From: CBDFLD01 sp965249005
GTDB taxonomy: Bacteria > Acidobacteriota > UBA6911
Direction: 5' to 3'
Length of the DNA stretch: 64,000 nucleotides
Assembly (NCBI GenBank): GCA_965249005.1
Contig: CBDFLD010000019.1
Location: 186,001 to 250,000 of the forward strand
Under the pieces are notes generated by a model. It searched no databases. It was not told where the DNA came from and saw nothing but the letters and a program-made list of their open reading frames with translations. Shown here piece after piece: positions 17,897-26,453 of this stretch. The position numbers and the translations under genes were made by a program. Position 1 is the first letter of the stretch, and every line of letters starts with the position of its first letter.

Positions 17897-17941
17897 GAGC
17901 CGCTCCAATAGTCTCCCGAGTAATCATGAACGGGCTCCAGT

Positions 17942-19180
17942 TCAGAATGTGAGCAACAGTCCGGCCAGCGCAGCACTCATCAGGTTGGATAGCGAGCCAG
18001 CCGCCACGGCCTTGATGCCAAATCGCGCTATCAGGTCTTTTTTCTCCGGCACGAGGCCGCCCAGTCCGCCGAGCAATATTGCGATCGAAGACAGGTTGGC
18101 AAAACCACACAGCGAAAAGGTGACGATCGCCCTGGTTCGCTCGCTCACGCCCACCAGGTATGCATCCAGGTGACTGTAGGCAACAAACTCATTGAGAATT
18201 ATCTTCTCTCCGAACAGCGCGCCTGCCGACTGCGCTTCGGCCCATGGGATACTGAGCAGGTACATCAGCGGTGCGAACAGCCAACCAAGCATCGTTTGCA
18301 GTGTCAGGGCTTTGACACCGACCAAACCGCCCAGAAAACCCACTATTCCATTGAACAATGCAATCAAAGCGATAAACGCCACCAGCATGGCGCCGATATT
18401 GACGGCCAGCTTGACCCCGTCCGCAGACCCGACGGCCGCGGCGAGAATTACATTTTCGGGCTTGCTGCCCTCCAGTTCGAGGCGTTCGTCACGAGCAAAA
18501 GCTGCGCCCTCATCGTCATCCGGCATGATGATCTTCGCCATCAGGAGTCCGCCCGGAGCGGCCATGAAACTTGCGGCAAGCAAGTACTCGAGCTCCGCCC
18601 CGAGCTGCACGTAGGCAAGCATCACCGTACCTGCTATTGATGCAACGCCGGATACCATGACCGCAAAAAGTTGAGGCTCGGTTAGTCCCTTCAGATATGG
18701 CCGCACAACCAATGGCGCCTCTGTATGTCCGATAAAAATATTGGCGGCCGCATTCAACGACTCCACTGCCCCGGTGCCGATCACCCAGCAAAGCCCACCA
18801 CCGATCACTTTGACCACCACCTGCATGATCTTGAGGTGATAGAGAACAGACATCAGCGCGGAGAAGAAGACAATCATCGGCAGGACGTTGATCGCAAAGC
18901 TCCAGATCCAGATGCGGTCATCCGCCTCCGTTGCCAGCCCGCCGAAGACAAATTCAATGCCCTCCCTGGAATAGTTCATCACGTTCTGCACGCCGACACT
19001 CATCGCCTCGATGACGGACTGACCCGGAGACGTATAAAGGACAAGAGCCGCGACCGCGACCTGCAACGCGAACGCGGCAGCGACGATGCGTGGATTGATC
19101 GCTTTGCGATTTCCGGAAATAAGGTAAGCGATGCCAAAAATCGCGACTACTCCCAGCAACCCGATCAATTTGGCTGACAC
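17942..19180 (-). CDS. nupC: Concentrative nucleoside transporter (NupC/CNT family)
   Basis: A 412-residue inner-membrane importer with the CNT layout: N-terminal helices, Gate domain and two repeat halves. Family motifs include EFVFGGLA, IGHTEAPLVVRPYLKGLTEPQLF, VASIAGTVMLAYVQLGA and the ending FGIKAVAAGSLSNLMSAALAGLLL. The start is GTG at 19180. It would bring in nucleosides by proton or sodium symport and feed the nucleoside hydrolase 45 bp downstream, so the two form a likely operon. Confidence 0.93.
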   Translation of the reverse strand: MSAKLIGLLGVVAIFGIAYLISGNRKAINPRIVAAAFALQVAVAALVLYTSPGQSVIEAMSVGVQNVMNYSREGIEFVFGGLATEADDRIWIWSFAINVLPMIVFFSALMSVLYHLKIMQVVVKVIGGGLCWVIGTGAVESLNAAANIFIGHTEAPLVVRPYLKGLTEPQLFAVMVSGVASIAGTVMLAYVQLGAELEYLLAASFMAAPGGLLMAKIIMPDDDEGAAFARDERLELEGSKPENVILAAAVGSADGVKLAVNIGAMLVAFIALIALFNGIVGFLGGLVGVKALTLQTMLGWLFAPLMYLLSIPWAEAQSAGALFGEKIILNEFVAYSHLDAYLVGVSERTRAIVTFSLCGFANLSSIAILLGGLGGLVPEKKDLIARFGIKAVAAGSLSNLMSAALAGLLLTF

Positions 19181-19511
19181 GACCTACTCTCTGCGTTCGA
19201 GTAATTGTTCTATTTACTTATCGCTGTTGCCTGCCGCCCAAGCATACTGGCTACTGCGCTGATTTGCCTGATTAATCTGCCTTCAATCGTGCTGCCGGGC
19301 AGTCGCTCGGCAGCTTCACCCACTGGGAGGAAATACGGGGACACTACGGGGCCAACTAGGATTTGCTCCCCCACAACGCTCATCCTTTGCTATCCTGTCT
19401 GGAACCCACGAATACTCGGTCTCGAGCGGATGTCGAGAATCGACGGAGGAGCTGGTCAGAGGTGCTCGGAGACCTAATTCATGCTTTTGCGCGGCTAACG
19501 AGGGGGCTGAT
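19181..19511. other. Intergenic region without recognisable gene
   Basis: This 331-bp stretch separates the divergent nupC and outer-membrane protein genes and must hold both promoters. I see no convincing ORF, RNA gene or palindrome. It contains a GGGGACAC stretch at about 19336, loosely like the GGGGAC repeats described near 54.2 kb, and a GAGGGGG Shine-Dalgarno at its right end for the next gene. Confidence 0.5.
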
Positions 19512-20132
19512 TTGGCAAGCCGATCGGTTTTGTCTGTTCTGTTGATCTTTGTTTGTTTCCCTGTTTCGCTTGTTGGACAACCTTCTTATTTTGCAGGGGG
19601 CCTGGGAGGGGTTTCGACTATTTCGGCCGATGGCCAAACTCATATCACCTCCGAGTCCACGGATATCTCCCTCTACAAGCCCGAGAATGGAGCAACGTTT
19701 CAGATTGTCGGAGGCTGGCACCTCAGCGATTATCTGAGCATACAGGTCAACTACGGGTGGAATCGCAATTCCCTCACGCTCACATCCTCGAAATCGTCTG
19801 CCAGCGAGTCTGTTTTCTACGAGCAAGCGCGCAGCGCAGCCCAGCATAGCGTGATGGGAGAGCTCATGCTCTATTTCCGCAATCTAAAGAGCCGTGTGCG
19901 ACCCTACTTGTCCGTGGGAGCCGGGGTTGTGCGATTGATCAGCACCGAGGAGAGCATCAAGCAGACGAACGGCACAGTCCGGTTGGCACCCTCGGGATTC
20001 AGTTCCGTAAAGCCTGCCTTGCGGGTTGCTGTTGGGGTCGATCTGACGGTGAAGAACGGGTGGGCGTTTCGCTTCACCTTCAGTGAAACTCTTCGGAGCA
20101 ACGCCATCAGTGCACAACTAGACCCAAAATAA
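19512..20132 (+). pseudogene. Outer-membrane beta-barrel protein, 5' part, interrupted by IS1380-type element
   Basis: From a TTG start with GAGGGGG about 6 nt upstream, this encodes a signal peptide (ending at LVGQ) and a small barrel protein with alternating beta strands (FQIVGGWHLSDYLSIQVNYGW, RPYLSVGAGVVRL). The reading frame runs into an insertion sequence at 20122: the last residues D-P-K and the TAA come from the element. Joining 20121 directly to 21980 restores an in-frame tail ending FQNLFGFVKYF, giving a protein of about 224 residues with the C-terminal aromatic residue typical of BAM-assembled barrels. The truncated product lacks that last strand. Confidence 0.75.
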
Positions 20133-21975
20133 GCGAGGTATGAGCTCGCTCGGAAAATCGTTTGCCTTTTCCGAATATCTCGTGGATTTCAGCTCCTTGT
20201 GCGTAACAGGGAAAGCAAAGAGAAACACAAGAGACAAACCTTCCATTGGTTGTCTGGATCACTTGATCTTGTTTGTCTCTGTTATGCCCTTCCTTTCGCC
20301 CGCCACTCTTGCTCCGCCGGGGGTACGGGCTCACCCGCCGGCGAGGCGCCTTCAAGTAAACCTGAGTTGCCTGATATAGTCGAACGTCGCCAAAAAGGTT
20401 TCGAGATGCTTGCTATAGGCCAATATCCTGTAAACGAGGCGACGACCGGTTCTTACAATCTGACAGGGTATTTGCACAAAGTTCACCAGGAAGCGTTTGA
20501 ACTCCATCCTCAAGATATCACGACGTACTGTCGGCGCCTGCGTCACCAGGCCATACCAGGCCTTCAGATTCCACGCCAGCGATGCGATGACCATGTAGGC
20601 CCAGTTCGATACCAGACTGTCCGAAGGCATCCTCAAGGCGTTCACTCCACTCTTGAGCTGACCGATGACGTTTTCCTGGTTGCAGCGATCGTTGGCAAAA
20701 AGGACCACTTCTCCCATCGTCATCTCCCGATCGTTGGTGATGTAGAAGAAGTACCGGACCTCATCAAACAGCCGGTGCTCCCCCTTTTCGATCGTGAGGT
20801 TCTTCCGAACCACAACCATGCGATAGGTTTTCTTACAGTGTCCGGGACGATAGTCAAACTCGGCGACCTGCTCGCTCTGCAGGCGGATGTTCTTGAATTC
20901 TCTCTCCTTGATTACTTGTTCTTTGACGTTTTCCGGACGGCGCCGTTCTTCGCTCTTGACCTCATAACGAGGAGGCCGCTCGAGCGGTTTCCATTGTCTC
21001 TCCGGCAGGGCATCGGCCATCCCGACCAGGTTCGGCTTGGCGTCATAACCAAAGACAAAACCAACCCGCTCGTCCCAGCGATCGAAGTTTCTCGTCAGCG
21101 AGAAATCCGTGTCGCCCCGAAGCCAGACCTTCGTAAACACCGACGACACCAGATCGATTGCCCGGTCCATCCACTCGGCCGCTCCGTCGGAAGAGGGACG
21201 GTTGCCCGGCCGATTCATCAGATAGAGGACCTCATTCGTATTGGCCAAGGTCACGATCAACGGTGCGTAACCCCAGATCCCGTTGTAGGCAATGTCCATT
21301 CCTTCCTTGCATTCCCCCAAGGTTCCGGCGACGGTCCCGTCCACGTCGATGATGGCCTCCTTCCGGAAGGAAGCATCCTGCAACTTCCACACCTTGGTTC
21401 GGGTTTCATTGATGGTTTCCTGAAGTCCGAAGATCCAATCCTCATCGAAACGACGGAGGAAATCTCCAGCCGTCGTGGGATCCGGAATCCTCTCGGCTCC
21501 CAGTCCGTTCATGTAGGTCTCATCCTGGCGCAACCGCTCGATATCTTCGAGACAGGTTCCACCCGACAAGACGTTGTATGCGATGTTCAGTACATGATCG
21601 GATTCCCAGTAAGGAAAGTGGTACTTGAGCAAAACGATGTTTCTGTTGATATCTTTGTCCAATCCAAGCTTACACACGAGCTTGTGAATGGCTCCGATAC
21701 CACCAGATCCGATGGCGCGCGTTCTCTCGGCGATCTCGTAGTAGGTGTTGGAGTCCTTGAACATAGGATCGGACCGGTCCTCAAACTGATTTCTTTCCAA
21801 CCGGCGTGTAAGATTTTGCTTGTCTCGGAGGAGGATTCTGTGGTTTCTTTTATTCACCTGGAATGTGCTCCTTTCGGGATGTCTTGTAAATATATCAAAC
21901 GCATTTTATCCCGTAACGGCGCACGTTCCAGGGCTTTTCTTCCTCCTCATGCAAAAAATCACGCTGGACTAAGGT
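20122..21975 (-). mobile_element. IS1380-family insertion sequence, copy 1
   Basis: An 1854-bp element containing one transposase gene. It is flanked on both sides by CTAG (20118-20121 and 21976-21979), consistent with a 4-bp target duplication. The ends are imperfect inverted repeats, (A/G)CCTTAGTCCAGCG at the transposase side and ACCCAAAATAAGCG at the other, sharing CC, A and AGCG. A second copy in opposite orientation lies at 32367-34220 and has the same length; by eye I found only two base differences between them, so transposition was recent. Confidence 0.88.
20352..21857 (-). CDS. IS1380-family DDE transposase (copy 1)
   Basis: A 501-residue transposase. The family motif IPDPTTAGDFLRRF is at 124-137. 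The likely catalytic acidic residues are in IIDVDGTVAGTL (D171 or D173), RGDTDFS (D249 or D251) and NQENVIGQLKSGVNAL (E395). This is the DDE transposase group of IS1380. The protein is identical to the one of copy 2 at 32485-33990. The start has AAAGGAGCACATTCCAG upstream. It is intact, so the element could be active. Confidence 0.92.
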   Translation of the reverse strand: MNKRNHRILLRDKQNLTRRLERNQFEDRSDPMFKDSNTYYEIAERTRAIGSGGIGAIHKLVCKLGLDKDINRNIVLLKYHFPYWESDHVLNIAYNVLSGGTCLEDIERLRQDETYMNGLGAERIPDPTTAGDFLRRFDEDWIFGLQETINETRTKVWKLQDASFRKEAIIDVDGTVAGTLGECKEGMDIAYNGIWGYAPLIVTLANTNEVLYLMNRPGNRPSSDGAAEWMDRAIDLVSSVFTKVWLRGDTDFSLTRNFDRWDERVGFVFGYDAKPNLVGMADALPERQWKPLERPPRYEVKSEERRRPENVKEQVIKEREFKNIRLQSEQVAEFDYRPGHCKKTYRMVVVRKNLTIEKGEHRLFDEVRYFFYITNDREMTMGEVVLFANDRCNQENVIGQLKSGVNALRMPSDSLVSNWAYMVIASLAWNLKAWYGLVTQAPTVRRDILRMEFKRFLVNFVQIPCQIVRTGRRLVYRILAYSKHLETFLATFDYIRQLRFT

Positions 21976-22044
21976 CTAGATCCTCCCGGCCAGCGCAACC
22001 TCGCAAATTTCCAGAACCTTTTTGGTTTTGTAAAATACTTCTAG
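21976..22044 (+). pseudogene. Outer-membrane beta-barrel protein, 3' tail beyond the IS
   Basis: Starting with the duplicated CTAG, this segment continues the frame of the gene at 19512: after L203 it reads D-P-P-G-Q-R-N-L-A-N-F and then QNLFGFVKYF before a TAG at 22042. It has no start codon and no ribosome site of its own. The amphipathic strand with a terminal Phe is what a barrel C-terminus should look like, which supports the reconstruction. Confidence 0.65.
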
Positions 22045-22060
22045 GCCGGGGTTACGACTT

Positions 22061-22399
22061 CTAAAAACCGGAGTAGGGGCAATCGTCCCAATATATGGGA
22101 GCCTTCTCTAGCCGCTCTGCCAAGAGCCGGGCGTGGCAAAGACGACAGCAGTTGAATGATTTGGCTTTTTCTCCGACCGGCAAGATACTAACCAGTTCCT
22201 CGAAGACACAAAGCCCGGAACCAACGCCCTTGGTTTCCTGAAGGCCGAGCAGCGGACCAGATTCCTCCTGGCGCCGGGTAAGTGCCGAATAGATTTTTGC
22301 CTTGAGCCTCGAAAGCGACGGATGGTTATCAGATGGGTCCGCTTCCAACGCCCCGGCAAACCTTTCGAAGCAAGTATCGTCAGACGGATAGTTACTCAC
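22061..22399 (-). CDS. Probable anti-sigma / sigma-associated Cys-rich protein
   Basis: A 112-residue soluble protein starting at GTG 22399, whose GTGAGTAA overlaps the stop of the sigma factor by 8 bp; the ATG at 22438 would lie deep inside the sigma gene. The C-terminal half has a cysteine pattern C-VFEELVSILPVG, CCRLCHARLLAERLE and APIYWDDCPYSGF, suggesting a zinc-binding site. No membrane segment is present. Position and translational coupling make it a likely regulator of the ECF factor. The family is not one I can name. Confidence 0.6.
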   Translation of the reverse strand: MSNYPSDDTCFERFAGALEADPSDNHPSLSRLKAKIYSALTRRQEESGPLLGLQETKGVGSGLCVFEELVSILPVGEKAKSFNCCRLCHARLLAERLEKAPIYWDDCPYSGF

Positions 22400-23108
22400 G
22401 ATTCCACCTACGTCTAAACTGGGCTCTGGCGCGCGCAAGAAGCCGCTCGACCGCTTTGACGGTCTTGCCCGTTTGCGCGGCCATATCCATGGTACTCCGC
22501 TCCTCCCAATAGCGCCATAGCAGCGCGACGCTGTAATTCTCCGGCAAGCTTTCGAATACCTTCCTGGCTTTCTTCTGGAGCCGCTGGCGGTCGATGCTGT
22601 CGTCCAGAAGTGGTGGAGTCGGCATCATGTCCGGATCTTCCACCATTGCCTCCGGCTGGCGAAGCTTTAATCGATAATAGTCTTCCACTTTGTGTCTGGC
22701 AATGCCAAGCAGCCAGGATTTTAGCGATGAGCGCCCCTTGAATTCATGCAGGTTTTCCCAGGCTGCCAAGAATACTTCTTGAAGCACATCCTCGACCAGG
22801 TCCGGTCGTGGAATGAGCCTGCGTCGCAGATAGGAATGCAGAGCACCTGAGTAGCGATCGACGAACTGAGCGGTCGCCTTCCGGTCCTTGCGCAGCACGG
22901 CCGCAACCAAGCGCATGTCTTCCAGGATCGCTTGGTTTTCCGTCTCCGCGATTGGAGCTGAAGACTTGGCGCCTTCCAATAACGATCCCCCCTTAAGTGC
23001 CCCTATCGTAGGGTCGAATTGAATTGACAAGGCCCGGCGTGCAGGTCGCGCCTTTTCCCCATGGCTATGTCCCGAGTTTAGCTGAAGGCAGTGCGGAGTG
23101 TCGATCAC
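22392..23108 (-). CDS. ECF RNA polymerase sigma factor
   Basis: A 238-residue ECF sigma factor. Region 2 begins near residue 66 (MRLVAAVLRKDRKATAQFVDRY) with LVEDVLQEVFLAAWENLHEF and the promoter-melting segment KSWLLGIARHKVEDYYR. Region 4 is ESLPENYSVALLWRYWEE with helix-turn-helix TMDMAAQTGKTVKAVERLLARARAQFRRR. The first 60 residues are not conserved in such factors, so the true start may be the ATG at 22916 or a codon in between. It is coupled to the Cys-rich gene downstream. Confidence 0.85.
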   Translation of the reverse strand: MIDTPHCLQLNSGHSHGEKARPARRALSIQFDPTIGALKGGSLLEGAKSSAPIAETENQAILEDMRLVAAVLRKDRKATAQFVDRYSGALHSYLRRRLIPRPDLVEDVLQEVFLAAWENLHEFKGRSSLKSWLLGIARHKVEDYYRLKLRQPEAMVEDPDMMPTPPLLDDSIDRQRLQKKARKVFESLPENYSVALLWRYWEERSTMDMAAQTGKTVKAVERLLARARAQFRRRWNRE

Positions 23109-23256
23109 GAACGAGAGTTAGAACACTTCCGCCACGCGCTCTAAAAAGCCTCGCCCACCGGCCGGCGCCGATGGGCGAATCTCGTCTCTGAAATCGTAAC
23201 CGTGGCGGCCAAGCTCCTGCCAGGGAACAAAAAGATCGGTATCTCCCGGGCAAAGT

Positions 23257-24078
23257 CTATGGGCTAGCCGTGATCATTGTAGAGTTGTTGGACACAAAAA
23301 CATTGGACCCGGCACTGGCTTCACTGATTGCCTGTCCAAAATAGGCAATGTCATTTCCGCGGAATATGTTTCCAATACTCTGAGAGCTCGTGGCAATACC
23401 AGTTCCAAATCTCGATAACAGATTGCCGTAAACCAGATCTCCACTCGGTCCATCATCAGCTCCCGACGGGGATGGGTTGTAACAGATAGCCAGACCACCA
23501 TTTTCTCCGCCGGACAACGTATTATGCGCTATTCTGTTGCCTCCACTGCCCCCGCCCCGGACAAAGATTCCCAGAAAGGTCTTGGAAATTACGTTCTCTT
23601 TGACCACCACGGCACGAGAGTTCACTATCAAGACGCCTATCTCTATTGCAGGTGGCGGCCCGCCCAGGTCCTCGCCAATGATTTGCAGATCATGAATCGC
23701 TACATTGTTGGAGTCCGTGACCTCGACCCCGATACCAAATCCATCAAGTCTGCCGTTGTAAAGTCGAACTCCAGTCGCACCCTGAACGGTGATACCGACC
23801 CCTTCCTTGTTTCCAGGTCCACTGAGGGTCTGCCCGTTGAGGTCCAGGCTCACATTGTCAGATCGTATTTCAATGGCGGCATCCGCGGACGAGAGCCGGA
23901 AGCCACGCTCCAGGAAATAGGCACCGGGTTCGGTAATTATCTTGGGTTGGATGATCCTACGAACCTGCGCGATGGCCTGGCTCGGCAAGACTTGCAACAA
24001 TCCCACAGACAGACTCACCAAAAATAAAACACTTGAAGCAGCATTCCTCCTCACGGCAGACTCCTCTCTCACACTCAT
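23257..24078 (-). CDS. Secreted right-handed beta-helix protein
   Basis: About 273 residues from the ATG at 24078, with a basic start and a hydrophobic signal segment ending at SQAIAQ. The rest consists of short repeating strands typical of a parallel beta-helix: AAIEIRSDNVSLDLNGQTL, GVGITVQGATGVRLYNGRL, GVEVTDSNNVAIHDLQI, GVLIVNSRAVVVKENVIS, then NRIAHNTLSG and NIFRGNDIAYFG. Such folds occur in polysaccharide lyases and carbohydrate-binding proteins (NosD/PbH1 repeats). No catalytic residues can be named. Exported, probably cell-surface. Confidence 0.75.
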   Translation of the reverse strand: MSVREESAVRRNAASSVLFLVSLSVGLLQVLPSQAIAQVRRIIQPKIITEPGAYFLERGFRLSSADAAIEIRSDNVSLDLNGQTLSGPGNKEGVGITVQGATGVRLYNGRLDGFGIGVEVTDSNNVAIHDLQIIGEDLGGPPPAIEIGVLIVNSRAVVVKENVISKTFLGIFVRGGGSGGNRIAHNTLSGGENGGLAICYNPSPSGADDGPSGDLVYGNLLSRFGTGIATSSQSIGNIFRGNDIAYFGQAISEASAGSNVFVSNNSTMITASP

Positions 24079-24459
24079 AAGAAACAAACTAAGATTGATA
24101 GAAATAGCTCCTGTTCAGGAAAACGATTCCCAACAAGGTCCCTTCGCACCATCTATCTCTTGACCTATCTCTTGTCGCTCCGAATTGAAAAACCCCCCTT
24201 CGAAAATGAATTTTTTTCGGACGGCCCTGCTACCAAGGGAAATGGATCTCCGACCTATGGTGTCTTGGGTGCAGCAGCTTTTCTGTTGATGCTTTGTGTT
24301 TGCTGGAGTCAAACACCTATGAGTCCGCCGACGAAGAGATCGAGTTGTGCAGTTAAACTATCAGGAGCTCGACGACCCAAAGGAATACGGAGGGGTCAAC
24401 CTCCGCATTCCTGATACTCTTGAAGGAAAGAGCGTGTCTAGATCTCGTGAATCTAGATT
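24079..24459. other. Intergenic region
   Basis: About 380 bp between two minus-strand genes for exported proteins. It should hold the promoter of the beta-helix gene. I see no ORF with a plausible start; features present are the GC-rich hairpin at 24382-24411 and an inverted TCTAGAT/ATCTAGA pair near 24436-24457. Confidence 0.5.
24382..24411 (-). terminator. Hairpin downstream of the 24460-25635 gene, possible terminator
   Basis: GGAATACGGAGG (24382-24393) pairs with CCTCCGCATTCC (24400-24411) with one A-C mismatch and a 6-nt loop. It begins 49 bp past the stop codon of the minus-strand gene. No U-tract follows, so it may be a 3'-end stabiliser or factor-assisted terminator rather than an intrinsic one. 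Confidence 0.4.
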
Positions 24460-25635
24460 TCAATTACATGGCTCATTGGGCTGCGCTCGCCAGGAGAAGT
24501 TTCCACCCCCACACCGCTTGAGGAGAAAGACGCCGGCAGACGAAACGTCGACTTTGCGCAGGTCTATAGACTTACCATCCTGAGAGAATGTGCCCTTGAA
24601 GCTCCCAATGATGTCGGGACCAGTGAGGGATATCGAGAACGATCGATCCGGGCGGATTGTGCCCATCTCAGCCGTTGCTTGGGCAGGCTGACCGTTGCAT
24701 CCAATGAAGCTGACGCGAACCGATTCGATCGTCGTTTGGTCCACGACTCGAAATGTAACCCGAGAATCTTGGCCATCATCGTAGGTACCAGCCCAAGTTC
24801 CCTCGCAGATGCTTTCCTCGGAGGGCGGACGGCCATCTGAAAGCGCAGCCACGGGAAGACTCGCATACTGTCCCGGCCGGATCTGGAGCGCCGTTGCCGC
24901 GATCTTTCCCGCAGAGTACACCTCCAGTATTCCTTCGACACGAGCAAGGTCCATTGTCCCAGACCATTCGAATTGATTCAGGAGCCTGGCTAAATGGCCC
25001 CTTGCTGGCATCTCGAGCCGTGCGGTATCTCGCAAGTTTCCGCTGGAGTCGTATAGGCTGAGCTCCAGCTCAATGTCATTGTCTTCCAGGTTGACGACGG
25101 CAATGCCTGTATAGATCTGCAAGCCGGAATCCTCGTCCACTGGGGTCGCGAAACCATGCCGCATTGGGGCGCTCGGAGCAACCCCCGCCAGACCATACTG
25201 GCCACCGAAGAGAATGACGCCCTTGAGAGGCTGATCCGATAGTACTCGGACTGACCCCTGAGTGAGGGGGCCAAAGCCGGTCGTCTGTATCCGGTACAAA
25301 CCGGAGGCGGGAATCGTGATGTCTGACTGTCCTGATAGAGATCCGTCTGTCAACTCCACGGTCATGGGTTGCCCCGCATCATCCGTCACAACGACACGGG
25401 CTTGCACCTCCACTTCTTGGTCGGGACCGTACAACACAACCTCACTGGACAGTCCGTCCCCATTGCCGAAGTGGGCAAACACCAGCTCGTACTCGAACTC
25501 TGATTGAAAGGGCCACCCCCAGCCTTGCCCTACCAGTAAGGCGATCAACCGGGATGTCGGGTTGACTCGGCTCGTTGCCGTGACCGGAGAAACACAGAAC
25601 ATCAGTAACAGTGCCATTGCCAGCGTCTTCTTCAT
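24460..25635 (-). CDS. Secreted beta-sandwich protein of unknown function
   Basis: From the ATG at 25635 (GGGAGG 7 nt upstream), a 391-residue exported protein with signal peptide ending near SPVTA. Residues about 40-260 form the all-beta unit also seen twice in the protein at 61796-64000 (FEYELVFAHFGNGDG, VVNLEDNDIELELSLYDS, ARLEMPARGHLARLLNQF). A C-terminal domain (about 270-391) begins CEGTWAGTYDDG and ends near LLKRCGG, resembling lipocalin-like DUF repeats. Likely an envelope protein; no function known. A fragment of a paralogue lies at 16838-16945. Confidence 0.7.
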   Translation of the reverse strand: MKKTLAMALLLMFCVSPVTATSRVNPTSRLIALLVGQGWGWPFQSEFEYELVFAHFGNGDGLSSEVVLYGPDQEVEVQARVVVTDDAGQPMTVELTDGSLSGQSDITIPASGLYRIQTTGFGPLTQGSVRVLSDQPLKGVILFGGQYGLAGVAPSAPMRHGFATPVDEDSGLQIYTGIAVVNLEDNDIELELSLYDSSGNLRDTARLEMPARGHLARLLNQFEWSGTMDLARVEGILEVYSAGKIAATALQIRPGQYASLPVAALSDGRPPSEESICEGTWAGTYDDGQDSRVTFRVVDQTTIESVRVSFIGCNGQPAQATAEMGTIRPDRSFSISLTGPDIIGSFKGTFSQDGKSIDLRKVDVSSAGVFLLKRCGGGNFSWRAQPNEPCN

Positions 25636-25829
25636 TTTTTTGACCTCCCTCAAAAGCCCGACCGGCAGCCACTACTCATGCCGGCCTGGCAACCGTTGTT
25701 CAGGAGCCACCTTTTTGGCTTCCAAACCTAGAAACGGAATTCGGAGGGAAAAACTGGCATGGTGGTGGATCTTTTTTTTACCGCCCTTGCTAGGAGACAT
25801 CTCAACCCGTCAGTGCCTTGGCAAGGTGC

Positions 25830-25835
25830 TATAAT
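25830..25835 (+). promoter_or_regulatory. Possible -10 element for the ECF-kinase-receptor cluster
   Basis: TATAAT lies about 40 bp upstream of the sigma factor start codon. No good -35 hexamer is found 16-18 bp upstream, so this is only a candidate. Confidence 0.25.
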
Positions 25836-25874
25836 CTGCGTCATCACTGAAAATTCTTGCTCGGCCGGAATCCA

Positions 25875-26453
25875 ATGGTCCCATCACACTTAGTGACCCG
25901 GTTACTCCAGCAATGGAAAGATGGGGATCAGAGTGCATTTGATAGGCTATTGCCGATCGTTTACGACGAGCTGCATCGCATGGCGAAGCGATACATGAGG
26001 CAACAGGATCCTGGGCATACGCTCCGAACCACGGCGTTGATCCACGAAGCGTACCTACGATTGGTAGGTCAGCGAGAAAAACCCGGTGAAAACCGCAGCC
26101 ATTTCTTCGGCGTGACCGCGAAGGCTATGCGTCACATATTGGTCGATTACGCGCGCTCCCGTCACTCGGAAAAGCGAGGCGGGCAGGCGCGACAGGTCTC
26201 GCTGGACGAAACCGCCGTCGTTTCAACGGCGCGAGCCAGGGAATTGGTCCAGCTGGATGATGCTCTCGAACAACTGACGAAGCTTGCGCCTCGACAGGGC
26301 CGCGTGGTGGAGCTGAGGTACTTTGGCGGATTGAGTGTGGCGGAAACGGCCGAAGTATTGAAGGTTTCGCCCGATACAGTGATGCGCGATTGGAGCCTGG
26401 CCAAGGCCTGGCTCTACAAGACGCTGAGCCAACACGAGAACGATGGAACCTGA
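25875..26453 (+). CDS. ECF sigma factor, TIGR02999 type
   Basis: About 192 residues from the ATG at 25875; a TTG at 25857 is also possible. It matches the Acidobacteria/Planctomycete ECF group that begins with a VTRLLQQWKDGDQSAFDRL helix, then VYDELHRMAKRYM, TTALIHEAYLRL, and FFGVTAKAMRHILVDYARSR. Region 4 reads LAPRQGRVVELRYFGGLSVAETAEVLKVSPDTVMRDW. These factors are typically encoded just before a PknB-like kinase and may be controlled by phosphorylation instead of an anti-sigma factor; the kinase gene here overlaps it by 11 bp. Confidence 0.92.
   Translation: MVPSHLVTRLLQQWKDGDQSAFDRLLPIVYDELHRMAKRYMRQQDPGHTLRTTALIHEAYLRLVGQREKPGENRSHFFGVTAKAMRHILVDYARSRHSEKRGGQARQVSLDETAVVSTARARELVQLDDALEQLTKLAPRQGRVVELRYFGGLSVAETAEVLKVSPDTVMRDWSLAKAWLYKTLSQHENDGT

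Noticed and set aside
20199..22064. Long open frame (621 codons) antisense to the IS1380-type transposase, repeated at 32125-34143
   Set aside because: It is the complement of an intact transposase gene, has no domain I recognise, and is present only because the element is GC-rich and duplicated.
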